Below are positions 23,106 to 34,026 of a DNA stretch of 64,000 nucleotides, one piece after another. A model generated the notes under the pieces. That model worked only from the letters and a program-made list of their open reading frames with translations. It searched no databases and had not been told where the DNA came from. The position numbers were made by a program, and so were the translations under genes. Position 1 is the stretch's first letter; every line of letters starts with the position of its first letter. This DNA is from Amblyornis subalaris (Eukaryota; Chordata; Aves; Passeriformes; Ptilonorhynchidae). The stretch spans positions 2,114,537-2,178,536 of the forward strand of contig JACAXG010000071.1 in NCBI GenBank assembly GCA_018881555.1, given 5' to 3'.

Positions 23106-25012
23106 CCGCTCTGCGGCCGTAGGGACCCCCTGACCCCCAGCACCCCCTGTCCCCCCCATGCTGCCCCACGACCCCACGCACATATCCACGCTCCCATCTC
23201 ACCCCCCCAGGGCCACGCCCACGGAGATGTGCGCAGGTTCCCCCTCTCCCACCCCCAGCCATGTCCCGCCTTTGGGGAACAGGCGTGGACCCCTCGCGTG
23301 GGAACTCCGGCCCCCGGCGTGTCCCCGTGTTCGGGGCGGGGGGAACACACGAGGTGGTGGTGCCCCCCTGGTGCCCCAGCCCCGCCGCAGCCCCGGCCTT
23401 GTGCAATCGCGGCCGGCGCCTGTTTACTGCCTTCCGCTCCTCCCCCTCCTCCTCCGGCGGGCAAAGTCCCCCTCCGGCGCGGGTGTCCGGAGCGGGGCAG
23501 CGGCTGAGGGCTTGGATGCCACACGCGCGTGGGAGAGTCACGGTGTAGTGCACAGGGTCACCCTGGAGAGTCCCCCAGCGGAGCTGGAAAAGGTGCCACA
23601 TGCCCTGTTCTGTTCTGGGCATCCCAAAGGCACCACTCGTGTGGGCGCAGGGTGGCCCAGCATATCTCAACAGCTCCCAGTTGCTGCTGGTCAACTTCCC
23701 AGTACCGCCCAGTGCCCACCCCGCTCCCGCGCTCGGTGCTGTGTGAGACCACCCCGGGCACCCCGATCCAGCCACCCGTGGGTGCAGAAACCAAGGCGGG
23801 TGCACAGGGACCCACGCCATGCGGCAAACACCCAAATTTGGTCCAAAACCAGAAATACCGGTTGAGAAAGCACTGTCCCAGCGGAGTCTGGGGGCGATGC
23901 CCCGTGCCAGCTCCTTGCAGGGTCAGGGCTTGCACCCAGTGGGTGTCACCGGCCTTCGGGTGTCGGGGGGGACCCGGGGTACTGCGGGAGACCCACCCAG
24001 CTGGGCACTGCCTTTATTTTTTACCTTCCTTCCTTTCCACTCTCCCCGTGGAGAAGGCAGAATGCAACTTCGGGGAGAAACTGGCCAGGGTGGGACGCGG
24101 ATCTTTGAATCCCATCAGGATCTTTGAACTCCGGCTATGGGGGCCAACCTGCACATCCTCCCCCTCAAACGGGGCACAGGGGCTTGCATGGGGCAGGATT
24201 GAGGCTGGGGCGGGGGACACTGGTGTGGAGACGGGCACCAGCAGCAGCCTCGGCCCCTCTGGGGTGTCCCGGGCCACCGGCACCCGCTGCTTGAGGCTGG
24301 NGGCTGCCCCACCACGGGACACCGTCCCCGACCATGCCTGCCAGGAGCTCGCCCGGTCTCAGAGGGTCACCCCAAAGGGGCTGGAGGTGGGCGCAGCACC
24401 CAGGGTGGGTGTCCCGGCCTGACAGGGACGGGACGGAGCCGAGAGCCGCCTGTGCTCCCTTGCGCAGCCACCCCGCCGGCCGCGTGGGAAAGTGTCGCTG
24501 TCGCTTTAAGGGCGGAGGGTGGCGGCCCCTTTAAGGCGGGGGGGCCGGGGGTGATCAGCTGCCCGCGCACGGCAGCGGGGCCGCGCCGACACGGTGGGTC
24601 AGCGCCGCGGGTGGGGTCCCCTGGCACCCCGCACCCATCCCGCATCCCCACCCGAGGTCCCCGTCCCCACCCGCACCGCGGCCTCCCCGTCCCCTCCCTG
24701 CCCTCGGGGGTGCCCCCAGGTCCCCTGGTCCTCCGTGGGGTGTGGGTGCCATCCCCCCCCCCCTCCGCTCGGGGTGGCCCCGGGGCTGAGCCCCCCCAGG
24801 CGGGGGACGTGGCTCAGCCTGCCCGCCGGGGGCTCTGCCTTTTATCCTTTTTATTATTTTTATCATTAATAACAATTTCCATTTTTATTATTAATTTTTA
24901 ACCCCTCCTCGCCCCGCCTGGGAAGCGCGGGATGGGGCTCCGGGGGCCGCCCCCGCTCTCGCCCCCCGGGGGCCGCTGCCGGCGGTAGGTGCCCGCCGGG
25001 GCTGTCCCCGCC
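23106..25012. other. PLBD2-SLC8B1 divergent intergenic region
   Basis: The two genes are transcribed away from each other, with about 2.2 kb between start codons. The SLC8B1-proximal part contains two CTTTAAGG words near 24,502 and 24,530 flanked by GGGCGG/GGCGGG boxes. An AT-rich island lies at 24,838-24,900. I find no protein gene. Confidence 0.65.
24838..24900. repeat. AT-rich island in the SLC8B1 5' region
   Basis: About 60 bases consist nearly only of A and T with TTATTA and TTTTTATTA words, ending about 110 bases upstream of the SLC8B1 ATG between two very GC-rich blocks. Confidence 0.8.
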
Positions 25013-28000
25013 ATGGGGCAGGGGGTCGTGGCGCAGGGGGCCGCGGGGCTGGCCGGGGTGCTCAGCCTGGCCGGGGCGCTGCCAGCCGGGACCCCGCTGC
25101 CGCTGGACGTGGGGCGCACGGTCCCTGCCGGGGGGGATGCTCTGAGCCAAGGACGGGGCCTGGATGTAAGTCTGGGGGCTGCGGTGGGGTTTGGGGCGGC
25201 GCCGGGAGGGATTTGGGTGCTGCCGGGCTGGTGGGGTCCCGTCCCGTCCCTGCTTCCCCCGTCTCCGCCATCGCAGCAGGGATCTCACCAGGATTTCCTC
25301 TGCTGCTGGTTTGCTCCTCCAAAAACCTCGCTGGTTGCCAGGCCNGCGCCTTCCCATGGCCGGGGGTGGGTGTGGACTGTGTGGGGACAGGGACGGGGTG
25401 GGGACGAGGGTTTCCACCTCTGCTAGCCCTGGCACAGCCTTTGACTCGCGCACGTGTAGCGCAGATGGGGAAACCGAGGCAGGGATGACAGTGACCTGCC
25501 AAACGCAGCCCCACAGAGGGGCAGGGTGCCCCAAGGCAGCCCTCGGGGAGGGCAGGAGGTGCTTGGAGTGGGCATTGTCCCCTCAGGATGCCCCAAGGCA
25601 GCCCTCGGGGAGGGCAGGGGGTGCTCGGAGTGGGCATTGTCCCCTCAGGGTGCCCCAAGGCAGCCCTCGGGGAGGGCAGGAGGTGCTTGGAGTGGGCATT
25701 GTCCCCTCAGGATGCCCCAAGGCAGCCCTCGGGGAGGGCGGTGGGTGCTCAGGGTGGGAATGGGGGTCGGGTTGCCCGGCCAAGCACCCTCCCCTCTGCC
25801 CCACAGTGCTGGGAGGTTCGGAAGCACAACAGCTCCGAGTGGTGCCAGTTCATCCGGAGCAACCCCGACTGCCGGCTGGACGGGGGCTTCCTCGACTACC
25901 TCGATGGGGTCTTCTGCGTCTTCCCCCCCCGGCTGCTGCCCCTGGCCNTCACCCTCTACGTAAGGACGGGAGCGGGGCGGTGCTCGGGGATGCTCTGCTG
26001 TGGGGACCCCCCTGACCCCTCTCTGTGCCACCCCTGACCCCACAGGCTCTCTGGCTGCTGTACTTGTTCGTCATCCTCGGCGTGACAGCAGAGAAGTTGT
26101 GAGTGGCCCCGCAGAGGAGGGGACGGTCCCCGGGGTAACCAGAGCCCCGTGGTCCCCAAGGGGCCCCGTCACCCCTCTCCATCTCCTTCTCTGCCCTTCC
26201 AGCTTCTGCCCCAACTTATCAGCCATCTCCACCAACCTGAAGCTGTCCCACAACGTGGCAGTATCCTTGGCAAATCACAGGGGGCCTCAGCCAGGAGGAA
26301 GGCTGTGGGGACAGGGCAGGGGAGGTGGCTGTGGCNGGGTCACCTTCTGTCCCCTCGGCACCGTGCCAGGGGAAAACAATTTGGAGCGTGAGCGGGAGGT
26401 GACAGCGGGACAAGTGGTCATGTGCTGGCACTGGGCTGGAGTGCACAACACCCGTGTCCCCGTGGGGAGGAGACCAGCAGGTCTTTTCCTTGACGTCCTC
26501 TCTCCATGGTGTCACCTTCCTGGCCTTTGGAAACGGGGCACCNGATGTCTTCAGTGCCGTGGTGGCCTTCTCCGACCCCCGGACAGCGGGGCTGGCCATC
26601 GGGGCCATCTTNGGTAAGGGGACCCCACTGCCAACTCCTGGGGAGCTGCTGGCTTGGGATGAGGTGTTTGGGGGAATATTTTGGAGCCGTGGGATATCCC
26701 NGTGTCCTGAGAGAGTCTCGTTGTGCTGGCAGGTGCCGGTGTGTTCGTGACCACGGTGGTGGCCGGGGGCATCGCCCTGGTCAAGCCCTTCACGGCCGCC
26801 TCCAGGCCCTTCCTCAGGGACGTCGTCTTCTACATGGTGGCCGTGTTCCTCACCTTCATGGTCCTTTACTTCGGCAGGATCAGGCTGGGAGAGGCTCTGG
26901 GTGAGCNCTGTGGGGGTTGGGGTGGCGGGAGCAGCCTGGGGGTGGTGGGAGCGTCCTGGGGGTGCCGTGACCCCCCCCCTCGCTCCCCCATCCCAGGTTA
27001 CCTGGGGCTCTACGTGTTCTACGTGCTCACCGTGGTGCTCTGCACCTGGATTCACCGGCGGCAGCGGGGGGACGGGCTGGCCCCCCCCGGGCCCTGGGAG
27101 CCAGGTAAGGGCTGTCTGGCTGGGATGGGACCCCCGGCGTGTTGGGATCCCCTTCCACTGCCCCTCTGCGCTCCTCTTCTCCCCAGAGATGCCGACGGAN
27201 GTGGAAGAGCCGGAGTCCTCGGGCACGAACAGTGGGGACTATGGTACGTTGTTCCCTGTGGGCTCGGGGCTGGCTCTGCTCCATCGTCAGGGGTCCCGTG
27301 TGGGACTGAGCCCCTGGGGGGGNCATGGCTGGGTGCTGCCCTGGGGCAGGGGGAGCTCCTGGGGACACACACAGGAAACTGCAGCCCCGTGCTGGAAGGG
27401 CTGGGGGGGACAGAGAGCCCCAACCCCACTCAGGCCCCTCCTGGCCCCTCACAGGGGAGGAGTACCGGCCCCTGCTCCCCTCCCGGGAGACCTCCNTGCG
27501 CATCCTCACCACGGCCCTCAGCCCCCTGGACTACCGCAAGTGGAGGAGGAAGCCCTGCTACTGGCGGCTCTTCAAGGCCTTTAAGGTGAGTAGGGGGGCA
27601 ACGAGCCAGGAGAAGCCCCCCAAGGGGCATCCCCATCCCTGCTGGCCCTTGGGGCTCTTTCCCCCCTGGGTTGTGCAGTGAGGGTAGTGGGACAGGGGCA
27701 GGAGGGTTGGGAGCAGGTCATGGGGCACCTCCCAGGGTGTCCCAGATTGGGGGTTTCCCCTTCCCAGGTGCCTGTGGAGCTGGTGCTGCTGCTCACCGTT
27801 CCTGTTGTGGACCCTGACAAGGATGACCTGAACTGGAAGAGACCCCTCAACTGCCTGCACATCGTCACCAGCCCCCTGCTCTGCGTCCTCACCCTGAAGT
27901 CGGGCGCCTGTAAGAGCCTGGGGCAGTCCCAGCTTCCGGCAGGGGANGGGACTGGGATGGCCACCAAAGCCTTGGGGACCGCAGGAGCCTGTTGGAGCTG

Positions 28001-29765
28001 GCTGCTCGTTCTGGGGAGAGAGAATGGGCAGGGAAGAGCCAAGCTGGGGACTTGATCTGTGGCTGTTTTGCTCACTGGCCTGGGGCCTTGGGCCCCTCAG
28101 CACCCAGATCCTGGTGGGAAAATGGGGCAGGCCTAGCTTGCCTGGGGAAACTGAGGCACAGAGGGGAGCAGCCCTGTGAGGGTGTAGGGTAGAAGTGGCT
28201 TTANTTGACAAGGCTTTACCTCCTATCTCAAGCCCCTCTGATGCCCCCTCTCCCCACCATGTGCAGATGGGCTGTACCAGATCCAGGGTGTCTTCCCAGT
28301 CTGGGGACTGGTCACACTGGTTGGCTCTGTCCTGGCCATCATCATCTTCATCACTACAAGGAACGAGGAGCCACCCAAGTATCACTGTGTAAGGTGCCCC
28401 CAGCCCTGAGCACCNACTGGGGACCAGCCCAGCCTGCTCCAGACTGGGCTGAGGGTCCTGGGGGCAGAGCAGCCAGGACCTCTTTCCCCAGTGTCCCCAG
28501 GAGGGACCAGCTGGAGGTCTGCAGTGTCCTGTGGGATGCACCCAGGGATGAGCTTGCTCCTTTTCCTGTCAGGTGTTTGCCTTCCTTGGGTTTCTGGCCA
28601 GTGCCATGTGGATCAACGCCGCAGCCACGGAGCTGGTGAACATCCTGCGGACCCTGGGCATCATCTTCCAGCTCAGCAACACCGTGCTGGGCCTGACGCT
28701 GCTGGCCTGGGGCAACAGCATCGGTGGTGAGGGCTCTGCTGGTCCCCAGTGCCCCCCTGGCAGACCCTGGGGTCCCCCTGCCATCCCCAAGGTCTCCCTT
28801 TCTCCCTCACAGACACCTTCTCCGACCTCACCATGGCGCGGCAGGGCTATCCCCGCATGGCCTTCTCCGCCTGCTTCGGGGGCATCATCTTCAGTATCCT
28901 TTGGGAGACAGGGCCAGGCTGGTGGCACGGGGCAGGAGCTGCCTCAGTTTCCCTGCCTACAGCCCGGGGAGAGCCTTTGGTGCTGCGGGACCCCTGGAGA
29001 GGATCCATCCCGGAGTCCTTCCAATGTTGGCAACCTCCCCGGTGCTCCCAAAGTGCGAGGGAACAGTGAGGTGTTTGTGAGGTGCGAGGACAGAGCCAGC
29101 AGCACTCCCCTGTCCCCACAGCTGTCCCAGCTCNAGCCAGGTGGGAGTTTGGGCTGGAGTGTGGCAGATCTGAGATCTGCCGAAGGGAAGGAGGGGAAGA
29201 GACTCTGTCTCCCTCCAGCAGGTTTTGGGTGGTCCCCAGACCAGGCTGAAGCCTCTCCTCCTCTCAAGGTTGTATTCAGGACGGGCAGGGAATGCTGTAG
29301 ATAGGAATAGCCGTGAGGTGCAGGAAGGAGGAGGAGGATGTGGGTCAGAGGGATGTGGTCAGAGCTGTTGCTCCCCCGAGCTCTCCTGTGCTGTGTGTCC
29401 ATCCTGAACGTGCCCCAGACATCCTGGTGGGCGTGGGGCTNGGCTGCCTGCTGCAGATGAGCAGCAGCCAGCCACTGGTGAAGGTAAGGCTGCGGTGACA
29501 CGGTGACACGGGCCAGGCTGGCAGCAGGACCCGGCCTCACCCCACACCGCTCCCCCTCTCTCCGCAGCTGGAGCCCGACAGCCTCCTGGTGTGGGTGCTG
29601 GCCGGGGCCCTGGGGCTGAGCCTGGTGTTCTCCTTCGTGACGGTGCCGGCGCAGTGCTTCCAGCTGGGAAAGGCCTACGGCATCTGCCTCATCGCCTACT
29701 ACCTGGCCTTCCTGTGCGTGGCCCTGCTCACCGAGTTCAGGGTCATCCGTCTGCCCGCCCCCTGA
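25013..29765 (+). CDS. SLC8B1: Mitochondrial Na+/Ca2+(Li+) exchanger NCLX, complete, 15 exons
   Basis: This inner-membrane exchanger extrudes matrix Ca2+ in exchange for Na+ or Li+. Exons are 25013-25165, 25807-25959, 26046-26098, 26203-26260, 26508-26613, 26733-26900, 26997-27104, 27187-27243, 27455-27585, 27768-27909, 28267-28388, 28573-28726, 28813-28893, 29419-29483 and 29568-29765. They are in frame and give 582 aa (I recall 584 in human). The two alpha repeats carry GNGAPD (147-152) and GNSIGD (464-469), separated by an acidic, Ser-rich matrix loop (about 270-290). Two introns, after 26260 and after 28893, have U12-type donors; the rest are ordinary GT-AG. The ATG at 25013 follows CCGCC. 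The exon 5 start at 26508 is chosen from protein conservation. Single Ns at 25948, 26543, 26612, 27200 and 27496 leave individual codons ambiguous. Confidence 0.95.
25527..25760 (+). repeat. 62 bp minisatellite in SLC8B1 intron 1, about 4 copies
   Basis: Unit starts (TGCCCCAAGG) fall at 25,527, 25,589, 25,651 and 25,713, exactly 62 bases apart. Copies are nearly identical, alternating AGGTGCTTGG and GGGTGCTCGG variants; the last is diverged and partial. Each unit ends in TCCCCTCAGG, which looks like a splice acceptor. The array ends about 45 bases before the real exon 2 acceptor. Confidence 0.9.
26261..26507 (+). other. SLC8B1: U12-type intron in SLC8B1 (intron 4), probable GT-AT termini
   Basis: The donor GTATCCTT at 26,261 matches the minor-spliceosome consensus. 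TTCCTTGAC at 26,486-26,494 is a perfect U12 branch-site match (TTCCTTRAY). Protein conservation requires the next exon to start at GGT GTC ACC (26,508), 14 bases after the branch A at 26,493, within the U12 range. The intron therefore ends in CAT, not AG or AC. Splicing instead at CAG|GTC (26,480) keeps frame but inserts nine residues and lies upstream of the branch site. Confidence 0.8.
28894..29418 (+). other. SLC8B1: U12-type intron in SLC8B1 (intron 13), GT-AG
   Basis: The donor GTATCCTTT at 28,894 is a perfect U12 consensus. ATCCTGAAC at 29,401-29,409 matches the U12 branch consensus at 7 of 9 positions, about 10 bases before the CCAG acceptor at 29,418. The intron splits the Asn496 codon after GGIIF, within alpha repeat 2. 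Confidence 0.85.
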
Positions 29766-30507
29766 GCGGCCCCAGCAGATCCGGCCCTGGGACCTGCTCT
29801 GCCTCCCCACCGGCCCCTCCCCTGTCCCTGGCGAGGGGACGAGGGCACCTGGGCCCCAGCGGCGCTGCTGGAGGTGCCAGCCCAGCCTCGGGCTCCGCTC
29901 TCTGGAGAGGGGGTGGCTGTGCTGTGGGCAAGGAGCCGTTAGTCAGTGCCCACATCCTCTCCCCGCTCTTTGATCCGTGTAATTTAAGGAACTCTGGGCA
30001 GGAAGGAGCAAGGTCGAAACCTTGGCCGTGTCTGGTCCCAGAGGATGGGGAAGCTCCAGCTCAGGGGCACAGCAGGAGAGGCTTTGCCTCCTCAGCCGCT
30101 CCACCTTCCCCTCCTCAGCTCCATCCAGCTGCTCCCGGGCAGGGCTGGGCTCTGGACAAGGGGCGACTCTGCCAAGGCCCAGGCACACATTTGTCCTTGG
30201 GAAGGGCTCTCCCTGTTGGCACCACGGGCTGCAACAGCAGCCGGGGCAGAGCCAGACAGGGGGAAGGGGACACAACGCTCCGGGGCAGCGCTGGCTTTAG
30301 TGCAAGCAAAGCCTGAAGAAAAACAAACACCAAACCAAGGGAGGCTGGTTTCCCCTGCTTTTTTTAGCGATGTTTTTCAACCTGAGTTTCAGATCCTACT
30401 TTTCTGCTCCTCCAGGGGTGGGCAGAGCTGTAGGAAAGGACGTGGAGGTTTCCACACACAGTGTTGGCCTCTGGCAGGACTAGATTTAGGCACTGTAAAA
30501 AAATTGC

Positions 30508-30513
30508 AATAAA
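30508..30513 (+). other. SLC8B1 polyadenylation signal AATAAA
   Basis: AATAAA lies about 745 bases after the SLC8B1 stop codon and runs straight into an A-rich stretch (about 30,511-30,560). It is the first canonical signal in the 3' region and faces the TPCN1 3' end about 1 kb away. Confidence 0.7.
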
Positions 30514-31545
30514 AAAAAAAAAAAAAAAACAAAAAACAACAACCAAACACAAACCGAACCTTGACTTTTGCCTGCTGCAAGGGCCATTTCTCCTGCTCTG
30601 TGCTGTGACACAGCCCTTACTCAGCACGGAGCCTTTGGAGGGCAGAGGGAACAGCCAGGGCTCAGCCTGCTGAGGATCCCGGGCCACACGGGGTGGTTTT
30701 CCCGAGGGAGTGGGGAAGTGGTTTCCAGCAGCTNATGTCCCAACAGCAGTCACATGTGCCATCACACTGGGAACGGCCACGGCACGGGTCAGCACGGCTC
30801 ANTCCCTGGGGACAGGGACACCTGCGGGGCTGCCCACGGCCCCAGGGAAGTGCAATGGGTGGGTGGTGGGTTTGCTCCCAGCTGGACGGTCGGCAGGACA
30901 CAGGCTGGAAAGCAAACTGTCATTCCAGAGGGACACCCACACCCCTGCCCCGCGGGAGAGGGGGGTGTTGTGCAAACACCACAACTGTCAGACCTGGTTC
31001 CTGCTCCCTTCCTCCTGGGCCCGGAGCGTTTCTCCTTTTTCTGACAGATACCAGCAGCTTTCACAACAAATAACGCTCCCCGTGCCTGCAGCTATCGGCT
31101 CTGCCCCGAACCCGCTCCGGCACTGCCGGAATGAAGCGGGACACAGCCCCCACTTCCTGCCACGAGCAGGGTTAAAGCAATCGAAACCACGGCCAACAGC
31201 CCGGAACAGAGGGACGGCGTCAAACACCCCTTCTGGCCTCACCCCTGCACCGGGGCAGCTTTGAAAAACGTAACTTTGAAAGAATTATCTTAATGCGTAG
31301 GAGAAAAGCTGGCAGGGGGAAGGCGGAAGGGAAGCAGGGCTTTGCAACGTCCTGGAGCCAGGAACGTGGAGCAGCTCGGCAGGGCACGCACGCCAAATAT
31401 TCCCAACACAAGCACTTGCCACCGGAGAGGGCGGGCAGGCTCCCCTTCAAGCACTGGAAATGCTCCAGCCTGGCCAAGCCCCACCTCTGGAATAACACGG
31501 GAAGGAGGAAAGGAAGCCGCTGCCTTTACAAAGCCGAGGATGCTC
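30514..31545. other. SLC8B1-TPCN1 tail-to-tail interval
   Basis: About 1 kb lies between two convergent polyadenylation signals. It starts with an A-rich run of AAAC and AACAACC words. I see no gene or clear repeat family in the rest. Confidence 0.65.
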
Positions 31546-31551
31546 TTTATT
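31546..31551 (-). other. TPCN1 polyadenylation signal
   Basis: TTTATT on the + strand reads AATAAA on the TPCN1 strand. The TPCN1 stop codon is at 34,029-34,027, so the 3' UTR would be about 2.5 kb and unspliced. Other A/T-rich signals lie nearby, so the exact cleavage site is uncertain. Confidence 0.55.
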
Positions 31552-32356
31552 AGTGCGCCTGAAAAAAATCTAGAGAACATCTGACACACACGTCCATAAA
31601 ATCGGGTTTTTTATAAACAAAACGCCAGCATACAAAATCCTGCAGTGCTTCCTCCCGTGCTCCCTACAAAATGATTGTCTCCGTGTCAGTCTGTGTGTGG
31701 GGGGAGGGACAGGAGGATAAATAGAAGGGGATGCCCCGTACTCAAACTTTGTTTCCTTCCAAAGTCATATGGAAGAAGCAAACTCCTGCCGCCCTCCTCG
31801 GTTAACAAAAATAATGAACACAGGGGGGACGTGGGGGAGGAACAACACCTCGGAGGCAGCACCCCCAGCCCAAGCCCTCCACGGAGCCCTGTTATTGCGT
31901 GAGAAGCAGGTCAGTGCCCCCTCAACACAGCTTAAAGCCACAGCTCCTTCCACACCCAGAAAACACCCGCAAAACCGAAGCCACCGGCAGCNCTGCCAGG
32001 AGAAATGTGCTGCAGGGGAATGTGGAGATTAACCACAGCCACATTTTTNCCCCCCTAACCTTCACAATGCTCATTCATCCTGCCCACAACTTAAAAGCAC
32101 AAGCAACACCATCTCCTGCGGCCCCGGGACTAATCTGGATAAAGCTCCCGGGCCGCGACTCCACGCAGAGCGACTGCGAGGGCAACAACTGCACTGCTCC
32201 TTAATTGGTGGTTGGATTTATGGTTTGGAAAACAGCCCTTTAAGGTCCTTCATGGTTCACCTCAGAAGTAGTTTCATACCTGCAAGTATCCAGAAAGGAA
32301 ACAAAGAGTTGCCGTGAGGCACCCAGGGAATTTGGCAAGGGTTGGGAGCAGCCACG

Positions 32357-32376
32357 GGTGTGTGTGTGTGTGTGTG
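32357..32376. repeat. (GT)n microsatellite in the TPCN1 3' UTR
   Basis: About nine to ten GT units form a short dinucleotide run. On the TPCN1 transcript strand this is a CA repeat. Confidence 0.85.
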
Positions 32377-34026
32377 CTGCCTGGAAAGCTGCTCGACAGC
32401 TCCTTCCAAGTGCTCCCACTGTGCCATGGAGGGAGAGAATTCCAGGAGTAGCTCTGTCTTGCCTCCTTCTGAAAGTCTCACCCACCCAGGAGCCGCCCGG
32501 GTAGGATCAGCCCTCTCCTGCTGTCCTTGTGCCACGTGGTGAGGCCACCAAGGAAAAGACAGGGATGTGGGACAAAGGGAATGGGGACACAGATCTCCCA
32601 CTGCCTGATGCACCTGGAGGAAGGAGGAAGCCTCCCCAGCAAGCTCTGCCCTTAGTCCAAACCTGAGGAAACATCAAACAGCAAGAGGTGAGGGAACCTC
32701 CCAGCTGCCAGGGATTTCCAGCCCTCAGCATGTCCTGTGCTGACAGGGAGGAGAGACTTGGAGAGACAGATTCCAGTGAAGTGATGACACAACTGCCACA
32801 ATCACACAACGAACGTGGCAGAGCTGGGAAGGGATCCCTTTTCCCTTCCCTCCCATCCCTCAGCCACCAGCTGTGGCAGCTGCAGAAAAGCAGACAGGTG
32901 AGAAGAACCATCATCTTCCACATCCCTCNTGCATCCAAAATTCAGGGGAACAGTGAAGCTCCTCAAGTGGATCTTCCCAAGATCTGACTGAACTGACATT
33001 TTCCAGCCTGAGGAACATTTCTGCAAGGGAAGAGCCACACTCTGTGCTGGGACTGGCTCAGCTGTCCAGAGCCAGGACAGAGGACAAACCAGCAGGACCG
33101 TGTGGTGCCCACGAGCTCTCCTTAACCCAGAGCCAGGCAGAAAGAAGCCAGACTTGCAGCTGCAACACCTTCCACTCTTCCTCACAGCCACTTATCTGAG
33201 CTAAGGACCAGCCAGAGGTTTTACAGAGCAGGTGGCCAAGTGGCAGAGCCCAGCAGCCACTTCACTCTGGAGAGTCCCTCTCCCCGAACACAGACAGGAG
33301 CTCTGGGGTTTGCAGAGGTGACCCCAAGCCCGGNCAGCGCCACGGGCAGGACTGACCAGCAGCAATGCACATACAGCAGAGTTCATGTCTCCAAAGCCCT
33401 GTCCCACCTATAGCAAGAAGAGGTGCTGGCCCTCAGTTCTGCCTCAGAACTGCTCAGGGACAGCTAAATTCTATAATCAGAGCTGGAGCTACTACAGGGA
33501 GTGCATCTAGGTGTGCCAAAAAGGAGGGGAAGGCAGTCTGCCCTTCCAAAAGTGCTGCGATTTCACACCACCTCCCCTTTCTTTGCATAAGGAAGGTGGA
33601 GAAGAAACAAAAACTCACTCCCTGATCTTTNATCCCTAGGTTAAAAGGGATCTTCAAAAAGGGCCGAAGTTTTAACATCGAGCAGGTGACTTCAGCGAAT
33701 TCCCTGCTGTTAATGGATTACACATCCCTTTCCCCAAGGTCTGTTAGTGGTAAGACAAGCAGCAGGAGCTGGAGCCTGGGAAGTGGCTCAGAGGCACAAG
33801 GGCTCTGCTCTGCCCAGATGTGCTGAGCGTGGGCATCACGCTCAATCTGTGTGCAGCAGCCTCACACGGAGTCCCCTGGGCCTCTGGCTTTTCAGCAACC
33901 CACTGCTGGGGGAGAGATTTGATCCCTACACTGGTACACTGACAGATCTATATACACATCCCAAAATACAGGCTGTGGAGGAATACTCTAGGTTATTGCA
34001 TAGAAGGTGGCTTGCATTAGCTAGGC

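Noticed and set aside
22860..25760. Regularly spaced repeats considered as CRISPR-like arrays
   Set aside because: The repeats are contiguous diverged minisatellite units without unique spacers, in a vertebrate genome.
25062..25804. Repetitive open frames across SLC8B1 intron 1 with a repeated GHCPL-type peptide
   Set aside because: They come from the 62-base minisatellite read in all frames, not from a repeat protein.
26478..26507. Acceptor CAG|GTC at 26,480 for SLC8B1 exon 5
   Set aside because: It keeps frame but inserts nine residues before a highly conserved alpha-repeat segment and lies before the U12 branch site, so it cannot be served by that branch point. Kept as a testable alternative.
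30508..30560. A-rich run considered as the tail of a processed pseudogene
   Set aside because: It directly follows the SLC8B1 polyadenylation signal, there is no upstream cDNA-like copy and no target-site duplication is visible.
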